Assembly: GCA_964511625.1 (NCBI GenBank)
Contig: CAZEJG010000019.1
Location: 1 to 64,000 of the forward strand
Source of the DNA: Pseudohoeflea sp964511625
Lineage (GTDB): Bacteria > Pseudomonadota > Alphaproteobacteria > Rhizobiales > Rhizobiaceae
Direction of reading: 5' to 3'
Length of the DNA: 64,000 nt
Shown here: positions 9,036 through 17,477 of the stretch, piece after piece
Numbering within the stretch: position 1 is the stretch's first letter
How the letters are laid out: each line of letters begins with the position of its first letter
Position numbers and translations under genes: made by a program
The notes under the pieces: generated by a model
What the model was told of the DNA's origin: nothing
Seen by the model: the letters and a program-made list of their open reading frames with translations, nothing else
Databases searched by the model: none

Positions 9036-10259
9036 ATGGATACCCGCAGCCCCAGGATCCCCATTCGCGCGACGTTGACCACCCTCGCCTGCATGCTTCT
9101 CGTCACGGTGGCCGGATTCTCGGTCGCGCAGACCGATGCCGGCGCCGAATGCGACCGGCTCGCCGGCAGCCCGAACGATCCGGCCATCGGTTCTGCAGGC
9201 GTCGAGCACATGGCTATCGATGCGGCCCCCGCGCGAGAAGCCTGCAGGGCGGCGCTCGAGGCGAAGCCCGACGACCCGCGCTATGCCTTCCAGCTCGGCC
9301 GCGCCGAACAGCGTCTCGAAAATTTTGCCGAGGCGCGCCGGTTGTTCGAACAGGCTTCGGAAAGCGGCTACAAGCTGGCCGACGTCGCGCTCGGGATTCT
9401 CTACGAACACGGGCTCGGCGTCGACGCCGACCTGAACAAGGCTCGCGAATCCTACATGGCTGCCGCCGATGCCGGGATCGGCGTCGGACTGAACAATCTC
9501 GCCGGCTTCTATCTCGACGGCGTCTCTGTCCCGGCCGATCCGGTCCGTGCCGCCGAGCTCTACCGTCAGGCGGTTGCAGCGGGCTATGCCGGCGCGGCCG
9601 GTGGCCTGGCCTCCGCGCTGCACGAGGCGTGGAAGGAGGGCGACGATCCGAAGGAGGTTGTCAGCGCCTATCTCAAGGCCGCCGACCGCAATATCGGCTT
9701 TGCCCACACCGTGCTGGGTCACTTCTACCGCGACGGCTCCTTCGGTCTGCCTGTCGATCCGCTCGCCGCCATGTCGCACTATCACGAGGGCATGCAGATG
9801 GGCGACAACTGGGCCACCTACTATCTTGCACAAATGCTCGCCTTCTCCGGCGCCTGGCGGCCTGAAAACCTGGCCGAGGCCGAAACCATGCTGCGCAAGC
9901 TGACCGAGGGAACGGACCTCGAAGACGGTCCGCTGAAGGCCCAGGCCATTGCCGAACTCGGGTGGCTTCTCGCCGCCCGAGGCGACACGAAGGAAGCAGC
10001 GTCCCTGATCGATGCCGCCTTGGCGATGGAGCCGGACAACAGCGCGGTGCTGGCCGCCCATGCCGACCTGCTCGCCCGGGCGCTCGATTTCGAAGGTGCC
10101 GACCGGGCGCTGGCCGAAGCGATCGAGGGTGATCCCGAATGGGCGCCCTACATCGCCCAGCGCGCGAAGGTGCAGGACAAGCTCGGCGACAAGGCGGAAG
10201 CCGACGTGCTGCGGACGAAGGCGGGCGAGGCGGAGTTCGGACGGCTGTTGCTGCGCTAG
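9036..10259 (+). CDS. Exported Sel1/TPR repeat protein
   Basis: A 407-aa protein with an N-terminal signal peptide or anchor (hydrophobic 13-32, ending SVAQT). Central Sel1-like repeats are visible (ASESGYKLADVALGILYEHG, AADAGIGVGLNNLAGFYLDG, AVAAGYAGAAGGLASALHEA and further units), followed by TPR-like units from about 270 (AIAELGWLLAARGDTKEAASLIDAAL). Such repeats bind protein partners; the partner is unknown. The ATG has GGAGA 7 nt upstream. Its stop codon overlaps the stop of the convergent hydrolase gene by two bases. Confidence 0.82.
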   Translation: MDTRSPRIPIRATLTTLACMLLVTVAGFSVAQTDAGAECDRLAGSPNDPAIGSAGVEHMAIDAAPAREACRAALEAKPDDPRYAFQLGRAEQRLENFAEARRLFEQASESGYKLADVALGILYEHGLGVDADLNKARESYMAAADAGIGVGLNNLAGFYLDGVSVPADPVRAAELYRQAVAAGYAGAAGGLASALHEAWKEGDDPKEVVSAYLKAADRNIGFAHTVLGHFYRDGSFGLPVDPLAAMSHYHEGMQMGDNWATYYLAQMLAFSGAWRPENLAEAETMLRKLTEGTDLEDGPLKAQAIAELGWLLAARGDTKEAASLIDAALAMEPDNSAVLAAHADLLARALDFEGADRALAEAIEGDPEWAPYIAQRAKVQDKLGDKAEADVLRTKAGEAEFGRLLLR

Positions 10260-11242
10260 CGGGGGGCGGCGTCTCGCACGAAGCGGACGATCGAAGGAAT
10301 GACCCCGGGCGCCAGTGGCAGGGCGGGATCCTGATAGGTCGCCATCGGCGCGCCCGGTACGTCGTCCTTCAGCATATGGGTCATGCCTTCGATGACCACT
10401 CCCTCGCTGTCCGGCAGATGCTCGGCGAGGAGACGCGCATCGTCCACCGAGACCTGCAGATCGCGGTCGCCCTGGACCACGAGTGCCGGCAGCGTCAAAC
10501 CCCTGGCCAGTTCAGCCGGGTCGTAAGCGAAAAGCTGAATCATGTATTTTTGCAATCCGTCGCTGAAGAGCGGCTGCAGAACGGGGCTGATGTCGCCGGC
10601 ATCCGTCAGCTCGCCTCTTTCCAGCCGGCCGACGAGGCTGTCGAGTTCTTCGAGATAGGGACCGTTGGCCGAATTGGTGCGGAACTGCTCGCGCATCAGC
10701 GTCCCGATGGGACGGCCGGGTGCGGCGAGCAGCACGATCCCGCAGGCGGGCATGCCGTCTGCCGCCGCAGCAAGTGCCACCAGCCCGCCCTCGCTGTGTC
10801 CGGCGATATACACGCACTCCGCGCCGAGCCGCGCGGCGAAGGCGTCGTGCCAGGCCCTCAAATCCTTCGCATAGCCCTCGATGGTCACCGCATTCGGATC
10901 GGCGACGGCCGCGCTGCTCGAGAACATGCCGCGCTTGTCGATCCGCAGCGAACTCACGCCGGCTTCCGCAAGGCCTTCGGCAAGAAGCCGGTAGCTGTCG
11001 CTTTTCATCCCCATCGGGCTGTTGCCGTCGCGGTCCGTCGGCCCCGAGCCGGGAACGATGATCACCCCGGCTTTCGCATCCGGCACGATAAGCGCCTCGC
11101 CTGCGAGCGGTCCGTCTGGACCGGGGATGGTCATGGTTTCGGCGGTGGCAAGACTGGAGATCATGAACCCGGCGGTTAGTGCGCTGGCGAAGAGGGAAGA
11201 TCCTATTGATCGACGACCGGTCGAAATGCGCGGAGCGTGCAC
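10256..11242 (-). CDS. Exported alpha/beta hydrolase
   Basis: A roughly 328-aa secreted alpha/beta-hydrolase-fold enzyme. Visible elements are the oxyanion region VPGSGPTDRDGNSPMG, the nucleophile elbow GHSEGG, the acid region VVQGDRDLQVSVDDA and the catalytic His in EGMTHML. GTG at 11242 is preferred because it gives a twin-Arg/hydrophobic signal sequence (RRSIGSSLFASALTAGFMISSLATA) and lies just after the antitoxin stop. ATG at 11164 would cut into this sequence. The frame continues further upstream over the antitoxin gene, but that part is a shadow. The substrate is unknown; the fold suits an ester or acyl-peptide hydrolase. It may be transcribed with the toxin-antitoxin pair. Confidence 0.8.
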   Translation of the reverse strand: MHAPRISTGRRSIGSSLFASALTAGFMISSLATAETMTIPGPDGPLAGEALIVPDAKAGVIIVPGSGPTDRDGNSPMGMKSDSYRLLAEGLAEAGVSSLRIDKRGMFSSSAAVADPNAVTIEGYAKDLRAWHDAFAARLGAECVYIAGHSEGGLVALAAAADGMPACGIVLLAAPGRPIGTLMREQFRTNSANGPYLEELDSLVGRLERGELTDAGDISPVLQPLFSDGLQKYMIQLFAYDPAELARGLTLPALVVQGDRDLQVSVDDARLLAEHLPDSEGVVIEGMTHMLKDDVPGAPMATYQDPALPLAPGVIPSIVRFVRDAAPR

Positions 11243-11252
11243 GCCGATGACA

Positions 11253-11534
11253 TCAGGCAGAAGGAACGAGATTGATCTCGAGCTTTGCGCCGAGCGCGGC
11301 CGCATAACGCCTGAGCGTGGCGATGGAGGGCGAAACGCCGCCTCCCTCAAGCCGCGCGATCGCCGATTGGGTCGTCCCGATCCGCCGCGCCAGTTCGGCC
11401 TGCGACAGCTTGGCATTCGTACGGGCCAGCACGAGCGCTTCGACCAGCTTGAACTCCGCGTCGGCCTCGGCATAGGCATCGCGAAAACTGGGATCCTGCA
11501 TAAGGGTGTTCTTGAGGTCGGAAATCTTCGTCAA
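11253..11534 (-). CDS. Antitoxin, HigA-like XRE-type helix-turn-helix protein
   Basis: A 93-aa DNA-binding antitoxin. The N-terminal 35 residues are acidic and probably wrap the toxin. The HTH is LSQAELARRIGTTQSAIARLEGG (about 43-65). The start is taken as TTG at 11534 because AAGGAG sits 8 nt before it, inside the end of the toxin gene, and the TTG overlaps the toxin stop (TTGA). The pair is thus translationally coupled, toxin first. It is known for this family that the antitoxin, alone or with toxin, represses its own promoter, and a suitable palindrome is present upstream of the toxin. Confidence 0.85.
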   Translation of the reverse strand: MTKISDLKNTLMQDPSFRDAYAEADAEFKLVEALVLARTNAKLSQAELARRIGTTQSAIARLEGGGVSPSIATLRRYAAALGAKLEINLVPSA

Positions 11535-11851
11535 CGTTCCATCTCCTTCATTCGCGAACGGGCCAAGGCGAGAGCTGTTGCCGGCGTCTTTTGCGATTTC
11601 TTCGCAAACACGTGAAGAATGACCACCCGGCGGCCCGACGTGGTCACGTAGATACCGCGCGCATTTCCGTCCCTTGCCTTCGCTCTGAGCTCCCACAGCT
11701 TTCCGTCGAGATGCTTTGCATGCGGTTCGCGCAAGTTCTCCAGCCCGATGATTTCCACGGCTTCCATGAGGCGGATCAGTCGGGCCGCCAGGCCAGGGGC
11801 AAGGCCGCGATCTCCTCGTCGACCGCAGAGTTCAGGGTTTCGACTGACCAT
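11531..11851 (-). CDS. Type II toxin, RelE/HigB-like (phage-derived Gp49-like)
   Basis: A 106-aa putative ribosome-dependent mRNA interferase. It carries the family pattern L-x-G-K-L-W-E-L-R followed by ARGIYVTTSGRRVVILHVFAKKSQKTP and a C-terminal ALARSRMKEM helix, as in HigB/Gp49 proteins. The ATG at 11851 lies next to a palindromic operator/promoter. The gene order is toxin then antitoxin, as in higBA-type modules. The 3' end overlaps the antitoxin start by 4 nt. Confidence 0.85.
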   Translation of the reverse strand: MVSRNPELCGRRGDRGLAPGLAARLIRLMEAVEIIGLENLREPHAKHLDGKLWELRAKARDGNARGIYVTTSGRRVVILHVFAKKSQKTPATALALARSRMKEMER

Positions 11852-11891
11852 CGCATATGCGCTATATAGCGCAAAGGCTATAATTTGTCGA
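11852..11891 (-). promoter_or_regulatory. Autoregulated promoter/operator of the toxin-antitoxin pair
   Basis: On the minus strand TCGACA (11886-11891) and TATATA (11863-11868) are separated by 17 nt, a good sigma-70-like promoter. The -10 lies inside a perfect 14-bp palindrome GCGCTATATAGCGC (11859-11872), which overlaps a second perfect palindrome CGCATATGCG (11852-11861) directly before the toxin ATG. A repressor bound here would cover the -10. Confidence 0.7.
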
Positions 11892-11965
11892 CACGCAATA
11901 GTGTGCGGAGGGAGCGGACTGCCACCGCCGTTTCAGGCTCGTATACTGCATTATTCGGAAAGAAT

Positions 11966-12041
11966 TGGTGGAGCCAAGCGGGATCGAACCGCTGACCTCC
12001 TGCATGCCATGCAGGCGCTCTCCCAGCTGAGCTATGGCCCC
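11966..12041 (-). tRNA. tRNA-Ala(GGC)
   Basis: A complete cloverleaf on the minus strand, 76 nt with encoded CCA. The anticodon loop is ATGGCAT, giving anticodon GGC. The acceptor stem carries G3:U70, the alanine identity element, and the T-arm GGTTCGATCCC is present. Confidence 0.97.
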
Positions 12042-12201
12042 AAGCCAAGTGGATCGAAAGTGCGATCCCCGGGAATGTCGACCGACACGCTTGGTGTTGG
12101 TCCGACGGGCGGCTTCTTACGTCCGCCCGCTGATAAGATCAAGAAGAAAAATCGGAGTGGCCGCCAACTTTCCTCCGGTCATCCGACCGACATCTGGCCG
12201 A

Positions 12202-12612
12202 TTAGCTGTCGTCGTCGTCGTCGCCGACACCGATGATGTCGCTGACGTCGTCGTCATCGTCTTCGTCGTCTTCGAGGAAGGTGTCGTCGTCGTCGTCGAT
12301 TTCCACGTCGTCATCGTCGTCGCCGTCGATGTCGGGCAGGTTGTCGTCGTCGTCGCTGCTGTCGTTGCCCGAAGCCTCGTCGTCGGCGTCCTCGAGCGAG
12401 ACGATCTCGACGTTCTCGTTTTCGGTATCCACTTCCTCAACGGCTTCCGGCTCTTCCTTCTCGAGCACTTCGGCGGCCGACGTGTCCTCGAAATAGGACA
12501 GCGGATACTCCTTGCCCGTGTAGGGAGAGACGATCGGATCCTTGTTCAGGTCGTAGAATTTCCGGCCCGTTTCCGGGCAGATGCGCTTGGTTCCGAGTTC
12601 CGGTTTAGCCAC
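12202..12612 (-). CDS. TIGR02300 family protein with polyacidic tail
   Basis: A 136-aa protein of unknown role, conserved in Alphaproteobacteria. The N-terminus AKPELGTKRICPETGRKFYDL has a CxxTG zinc-ribbon-like element. The second half is almost wholly Asp/Glu (runs such as DDDDDVEIDDDDD). GTG at 12612 is chosen over the longer frame because AGAGG precedes it at good spacing and the family begins at this residue. The acidic tail is coded by near-tandem GAC/GAT triplets, so its length may vary between strains. It is divergent from aroA, as is usual in rhizobia. Confidence 0.9.
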   Translation of the reverse strand: MAKPELGTKRICPETGRKFYDLNKDPIVSPYTGKEYPLSYFEDTSAAEVLEKEEPEAVEEVDTENENVEIVSLEDADDEASGNDSSDDDDNLPDIDGDDDDDVEIDDDDDTFLEDDEDDDDDVSDIIGVGDDDDDS

Positions 12613-12882
12613 TGTCTGAAACCTCTTGCCTTGCGGGAAAGCGGGGTTGAAAGGCGGGCGAGCCGTCTTTCCCTTGTTCGGGGGTCCATAATCATCTTTG
12701 GGCGTCTCTGTCAAAGGCTTATGTGGCTCGCTTTTTCAGGCTTGCCGTTTTTGACGGCGAGCGGATGACGAGGCCGGGAGCCTGTGCTAGTCAGACGCCG
12801 GTTTTTTGCACTTCCGCTCCCGTTCTGGGGCATGAGGCGCGCTTCGCCGGCACGGATGGCGAGGCCGCGTGAGGGTCTGATC

Positions 12883-14241
12883 ATGAATCACGTCAACAAG
12901 CTGCGTCCCGCCACCTCCAGCCGCGGCCCGGCGCTCAAGGGCGACATCCGCATTCCTGGCGACAAGTCCATCTCCCACCGCTCCTTCATGTTCGGCGGTC
13001 TGGCGCGCGGCGAAACCCGCATCACCGGGCTGCTTGAAGGCGAGGACGTCATCAATACCGGCAAGGCGATGTCGGCCATGGGCGCCTCGGTGCGCAAGGA
13101 CGGCGACACCTGGATCGTCACCGGCACCGGCAACGGCTGCCTGCTGGCCCCCGAGGCGCCGCTCGATTTCGGCAATGCCGGCACCGGCTGCCGCCTGACC
13201 ATGGGCCTGGTCGGCGTCTACGACTTCGATTCCACCTTCATCGGCGACGCCTCGCTGTCGCGTCGGCCGATGGGCCGCGTGCTCGATCCGCTGCGCGAGA
13301 TGGGCGTGCAGGTCAGATCCGAACCCGGCGACCGCCTCCCCGTGACGCTCCGCGGCCCCGCCGTGCCTGCGCCGATCACCTACCGGGTGCCGATGGCCTC
13401 GGCGCAGGTAAAGTCCGCGGTTCTGCTCGCCGGCCTGAATACGCCCGGTATCACCACCGTCATCGAACCGGTGATGACGCGCGACCACACCGAAAAGATG
13501 CTCAAGGGCTTTGGCGCCGAACTCGAGGTCGAGACCGATGCCGACGGCGTCCGCACCATCCGCCTCGTCGGCCAGGGCGACCTCAGGGGCCAAGTCATCG
13601 ACGTGCCGGGCGATCCTTCCTCGACGGCGTTTCCGCTGGTCGCGGCCCTTCTGGTTCCCGGCTCGGAAGTCGTCATCCGCAACGTGCTGATGAACCCCAC
13701 CCGCACCGGCCTGATCCAGACGCTGCAGGAGATGGGCGGCGACATCGAGATTATCGATCCGCGCCTTGCGGGCGGTGAGGACGTGGCCGATCTGCGCGTA
13801 CGCGGCTCATCGCTCAAGGGCGTCACTGTTCCGCCCGAGCGCGCGCCCTCGATGATCGACGAATATCCGGTGCTCGCCGTTGCTGCGAGCTTCGCCGAGG
13901 GCGAGACCGTCATGCACGGCCTTGACGAGCTGCGGGTGAAGGAGAGCGACCGGCTCGCCGCCGTCGCCCGCGGGCTCGAACTCAACGGCGTCGATTGCAC
14001 CGAGGGTGAGGACTGGCTCACCGTCCGCGGCCGTCCCGACGGCAAGGGGCTCGGCAACGCGAGGGGCGAGCCGGTCGTCACCCATCTCGACCATCGCATC
14101 GCCATGTCCTTCCTCGTCATGGGCCTGGCGAGCGAGCATCCGGTCACCGTCGACGACAGTGCCATCATTGCCACGTCGTTTCCCGAATTCATGGACCTGA
14201 TGGCGGGGCTCGGCGCCACCATTACGGGACGCGGCGAATGA
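12883..14241 (+). CDS. aroA: 3-phosphoshikimate 1-carboxyvinyltransferase (EPSP synthase), class II/CP4-like
   Basis: Transfers enolpyruvyl from PEP to shikimate-3-phosphate in aromatic amino-acid synthesis (452 aa). It closely resembles the Agrobacterium CP4 enzyme: K28 in GDKSISHRS, RPMGRVLDPLREMG, MASAQVKSAVLLAGLN, DVPGDPSSTAFPL, IDEYPVLAVAA, LRVKESDRL and THLDHRIAMSF are all present. Residue 100 is Gly (GNAGTG, codon at 13180), where I recall CP4 having Ala. The ATG at 12883 has GAGGG 8 nt upstream; an upstream frame extension has no similarity. Its last codons overlap the next gene (ATGA). Confidence 0.97.
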   Translation: MNHVNKLRPATSSRGPALKGDIRIPGDKSISHRSFMFGGLARGETRITGLLEGEDVINTGKAMSAMGASVRKDGDTWIVTGTGNGCLLAPEAPLDFGNAGTGCRLTMGLVGVYDFDSTFIGDASLSRRPMGRVLDPLREMGVQVRSEPGDRLPVTLRGPAVPAPITYRVPMASAQVKSAVLLAGLNTPGITTVIEPVMTRDHTEKMLKGFGAELEVETDADGVRTIRLVGQGDLRGQVIDVPGDPSSTAFPLVAALLVPGSEVVIRNVLMNPTRTGLIQTLQEMGGDIEIIDPRLAGGEDVADLRVRGSSLKGVTVPPERAPSMIDEYPVLAVAASFAEGETVMHGLDELRVKESDRLAAVARGLELNGVDCTEGEDWLTVRGRPDGKGLGNARGEPVVTHLDHRIAMSFLVMGLASEHPVTVDDSAIIATSFPEFMDLMAGLGATITGRGE

Positions 14242-14876
14242 GCGTGAAGATCGACTTCTGCTACGACATCCTCTCGCCCTTCGCCCACGTGGCGCTGGCG
14301 CGGCTCGGGGAACTGCCGGCGGACGTCGAAGCGCGACCGGTGCCGATCCTGCTTGGCGCGATCCTGTCGCACTGGGGCCAGAAGGGTCCGGCGGAAATCG
14401 AGGCCAAGCGGCTCCATACCTATCGCATCGCAACCTTTCTGGGCGAGCAGGCCGGGCTGACGATGACGTTTCCGCCCCGCCACCCGTTCAATCCGCTCGC
14501 AGCACTACGCATCCTCGCCGGCGCCGATGCCGATCTCGCAATGACCCGCCGCGCTTTCGACTTCGTCTTCACCGACGGACGCGCACCCGACAACGAAACC
14601 GAACTCGCGGCCTTCGCCGAAGCCGTCGGCGCGCCGCTGGAACTCGCTGGCGACGACACGGCGAAGGCGAAACTGCGGGCCAATACAGACCAGGCGATTG
14701 CCTCCGGCGTTTTCGGCGTCCCGAGCTATGTTGTCGGCGACAACGGCCGGACCGAAATCTTCTGGGGCGTCGATTCCTTCGAGATGCTAAAGGCCTGGTT
14801 GGCCGAACGCGGCCTGTTCGACCGCGCACCCTACAAGGGTCTGGAGACGGTCGAGGTCGGCGTCAGGCGGACCTGA
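14238..14876 (+). CDS. 2-hydroxychromene-2-carboxylate isomerase-like DsbA-fold protein
   Basis: A 212-aa glutathione-dependent thioredoxin/DsbA-fold protein of the HCCA isomerase/kappa GST family. Visible motifs are FCYDILSPFAHVA (residues 6-18, with Ser in the catalytic position), HPFNPLAALR, GVFGVPSYVV (cis-Pro loop) and FWGVDSFEML. Family members isomerise ring-cleavage products of naphthalene-type compounds, but most genomic homologues have no assigned substrate. It overlaps aroA by 4 nt and is followed by cmk, so it is probably co-transcribed with housekeeping genes. Confidence 0.88.
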   Translation: MSVKIDFCYDILSPFAHVALARLGELPADVEARPVPILLGAILSHWGQKGPAEIEAKRLHTYRIATFLGEQAGLTMTFPPRHPFNPLAALRILAGADADLAMTRRAFDFVFTDGRAPDNETELAAFAEAVGAPLELAGDDTAKAKLRANTDQAIASGVFGVPSYVVGDNGRTEIFWGVDSFEMLKAWLAERGLFDRAPYKGLETVEVGVRRT

Positions 14877-14923
14877 CCCACAGGCAACGAAGAAGAAGAG
14901 TGACGAGAGGGAGCGGAAGCGGC

Positions 14924-15562
14924 GTGAGCATCAACGTCATCGCCATCGACGGGCCGGCGGCATCGGGCAAGGGGACGCTCGCACGGCGGCTGGCCGCCCA
15001 CTACGGTTTTCATCACCTCGATACGGGCCTGACCTATCGCGCCGTCGCCCACCAGCTCCTGGAAACCGGCGCGCCGCTCGATGACGAGCCGCTCGCCGCC
15101 CGTACCGCGCTTTCGATCGACCTTGGCGCGCTGAACCGCGAAGTCCTCTCCGCCCACGAGATCGGCGAGGCGGCCTCGAAAGTCGCCGTCATGCCGGAGG
15201 TGCGCAAGGCGCTCGTCGAGGCCCAGCGCCGGTTTGCCGCCACCCCGCCCGGAGCCGTGCTCGACGGCCGCGACATCGGGACAGTCGTGTGTCCCGACGC
15301 GCCGGTGAAGCTTTTCGTAACCGCCTCGCCGGAAGTTCGCGCCGGCCGCCGGACCGGCGAGATCGCCTCCTCCGGCAAACCCGCCGATTATGACCAGGTG
15401 CTCGCCGACATCCGCCGCCGCGATGCGCGCGATTCCGGCCGCTCGGACTCACCGCTCAGGCCCGCCGAAGACGCGCACTTGCTAGATACGTCCGAAATGA
15501 CTATAGAAGCGGCGTTCGAGGCGGCTTGCGCGATTGCCGATGCGGCCCTGAACCGGAATTAA
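14924..15562 (+). CDS. cmk: Cytidylate kinase
   Basis: Phosphorylates CMP/dCMP with ATP (212 aa). The P-loop is DGPAASGKGT near the N-terminus; RDIGTVVCPDAPVKLFVTAS and the lid region RRRDARDSGRSDSPLRPAEDA are typical. GTG at 14924 is preferred because it begins MSINVIAIDG directly before the P-loop as in relatives; an in-frame GTG at 14900 would add 8 residues. It stands upstream of rpsA, the classic cmk-rpsA pairing. Confidence 0.95.
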   Translation: MSINVIAIDGPAASGKGTLARRLAAHYGFHHLDTGLTYRAVAHQLLETGAPLDDEPLAARTALSIDLGALNREVLSAHEIGEAASKVAVMPEVRKALVEAQRRFAATPPGAVLDGRDIGTVVCPDAPVKLFVTASPEVRAGRRTGEIASSGKPADYDQVLADIRRRDARDSGRSDSPLRPAEDAHLLDTSEMTIEAAFEAACAIADAALNRN

Positions 15563-15686
15563 GCCAGCGATACTGTCACCAGCGCCATCATTGCCCCGCC
15601 GAAGAGGCCGGGCCGACAGCCCGCAGGTCCGATCAACACCAACCCGGCGCTTCCGACCGCGAAAATGCGGTTCTCCAGGAGATTTA

Positions 15687-17393
15687 ATGTCACAAGCTGT
15701 TTCCCAGAAGGAGGATTTTGCCTCCCTCTTCGCAGAATCCATCGCCGACCAGGATCTGGCGGAAGGTTATGTTGCCAAGGGCACCATCACCGCCATTGAA
15801 AAGGATATGGCGATTGTCGACGTCGGCCTGAAGGTCGAAGGTCGCGTCCCGCTCAAGGAATTCGGTGCCAAGTCCAAGGACGGCACGCTCAAGGTCGGCG
15901 ACGAAGTCGAAGTCTATGTCGAGCGCATCGAAAACGCTCTCGGCGAAGCCGTGCTGTCGCGCGAAAAGGCGCGCCGCGAGGAAAGCTGGGTCCGTCTCGA
16001 AGAGAAGTTCAACGCGCAGGAACGCGTCGAAGGCGTCATCTTCAACCAGGTCAAGGGTGGCTTCACCGTCGATCTGGACGGCGCCGTGGCCTTCCTGCCG
16101 CGTTCGCAGGTCGACATCCGTCCGATCCGCGACGTCTCCCCGCTGATGAACATCCCGCAGCCGTTTGAAATCCTCAAGATGGACAAGCGCCGCGGCAACA
16201 TCGTGGTTTCGCGCCGCACCGTCCTCGAGGAAAGCCGTGCCGAACAGCGTTCGGAAATCGTGCAGAACCTCGAAGAGGGCCAGGTTGTCGAAGGCGTGGT
16301 CAAGAACATCACCGATTACGGTGCGTTCGTCGACCTCGGCGGCATCGACGGCCTGCTGCACGTCACCGACATGGCCTGGCGCCGCGTCAACCATCCGTCG
16401 GAAATCCTGTCGATCGGCCAGACCGTCAAGGTCCAGATCATCCGCATCAACCAGGAAACCCACCGTATCTCGCTCGGCATGAAGCAGCTCGAGAGCGATC
16501 CGTGGGACGGCATCGGCGTCAAGTATCCGTCCGGCAAGCGCATCACCGGTACCGTGACGAACATCACGGACTACGGCGCGTTCGTCGAACTGGAGCCGGG
16601 CATCGAAGGCCTCATCCACGTTTCCGAGATGTCCTGGACCAAGAAGAACGTCCATCCGGGCAAGATCCTGTCGACCTCGCAGGAAGTCGATGTGGTCGTT
16701 CTCGAAGTCGATCCGAACAAGCGTCGTATTTCGCTCGGTCTCAAGCAGACCCTCGAAAACCCGTGGGAAGTCTTCGCCCAGAGCCACCCGACCGGCACCG
16801 AAGTCGAAGGCGAGGTCAAGAACAAGACCGAATTCGGTCTGTTCATCGGTCTCGACGGCGACGTCGACGGCATGGTTCACCTCTCCGACCTCGACTGGAA
16901 CCGTCCGGGCGAACAGGTCATCGAGGAGTTCAACAAGGGTGACATGGTCAAGGCCGTGGTTCTCGACGTCGACGTCGAGAAGGAGCGCATCTCGCTCGGC
17001 ATCAAGCAGCTCGGCCGCGATTCGGTCGGTGAAGCCGCCGCTTCGGGCGACCTGCGCAAGGGTGCCATCGTCTCGGCGACCGTGACCGCGATCACCGATG
17101 GCGGTATCGAAGTCTCGCTCGTCGACCACGAAGACGTTGCGGCCTTCATCCGCCGTTCGGATCTGTCGCGTGACCGCGACGAGCAGCGCCCCGAGCGCTT
17201 CTCGGTCGGCCAGACGGTCGATGCCCGCGTGACCAACTTCTCCAAGCGTGACCGCAAGGTGACCCTCTCGATCAAGGCGCTGGAAATCGCCGAAGAGAAG
17301 GAAGCCGTCGCACAGTTCGGTTCGTCGGACTCCGGCGCATCGCTCGGCGACATCCTCGGCGCCGCGCTGAAGAAGCAGAACGGCGACGACTAA
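15687..17393 (+). CDS. rpsA: 30S ribosomal protein S1
   Basis: A 568-aa mRNA-binding ribosomal protein made of six S1 (OB-fold) repeats. The repeats begin near KGTITAIEKDMAIVDVG, VEGVIFNQVKGGFTVDL, VEGVVKNITDYGAFVDLGG, ITGTVTNITDYGAFVELEPG, VEGEVKNKTEFGLFIGLDG and VSATVTAITDGGIEVSLVD. ATG at 15687 is preceded by AGGAG at 6 nt and matches the family start MSQ; an upstream extension in frame is spurious. Codon use is strongly biased, as expected for a highly expressed gene. A terminator follows. Confidence 0.98.
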   Translation: MSQAVSQKEDFASLFAESIADQDLAEGYVAKGTITAIEKDMAIVDVGLKVEGRVPLKEFGAKSKDGTLKVGDEVEVYVERIENALGEAVLSREKARREESWVRLEEKFNAQERVEGVIFNQVKGGFTVDLDGAVAFLPRSQVDIRPIRDVSPLMNIPQPFEILKMDKRRGNIVVSRRTVLEESRAEQRSEIVQNLEEGQVVEGVVKNITDYGAFVDLGGIDGLLHVTDMAWRRVNHPSEILSIGQTVKVQIIRINQETHRISLGMKQLESDPWDGIGVKYPSGKRITGTVTNITDYGAFVELEPGIEGLIHVSEMSWTKKNVHPGKILSTSQEVDVVVLEVDPNKRRISLGLKQTLENPWEVFAQSHPTGTEVEGEVKNKTEFGLFIGLDGDVDGMVHLSDLDWNRPGEQVIEEFNKGDMVKAVVLDVDVEKERISLGIKQLGRDSVGEAAASGDLRKGAIVSATVTAITDGGIEVSLVDHEDVAAFIRRSDLSRDRDEQRPERFSVGQTVDARVTNFSKRDRKVTLSIKALEIAEEKEAVAQFGSSDSGASLGDILGAALKKQNGDD

Positions 17394-17424
17394 GCCGCTC
17401 CGCTCTTCACAAGCTTGAAAACGA

Positions 17425-17455
17425 AACCCGCCGGAGCGATCCGGCGGGTTTTTTG
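17425..17455 (+). terminator. Rho-independent terminator of rpsA
   Basis: AAACCCGCCGGA (17425-17436), a GCGA-type loop (gcg) and TCCGGCGGGTTT form a perfect stem followed by T residues to 17454, about 30 nt after the rpsA stop. Confidence 0.9.
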
Positions 17456-17477
17456 TTTATCGGATTTGCGGATTTTC

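Noticed and set aside
11243..11479. N-terminal extension of the alpha/beta hydrolase over the antitoxin gene
   Set aside because: The extension reads as Arg/Ser-rich shadow of the antitoxin; the signal peptide begins after 11242.
15690..17129. 479-codon frame antisense to rpsA
   Set aside because: A mirror of the strongly biased rpsA codons; its Asp/Val-rich sequence has no recognisable domain.
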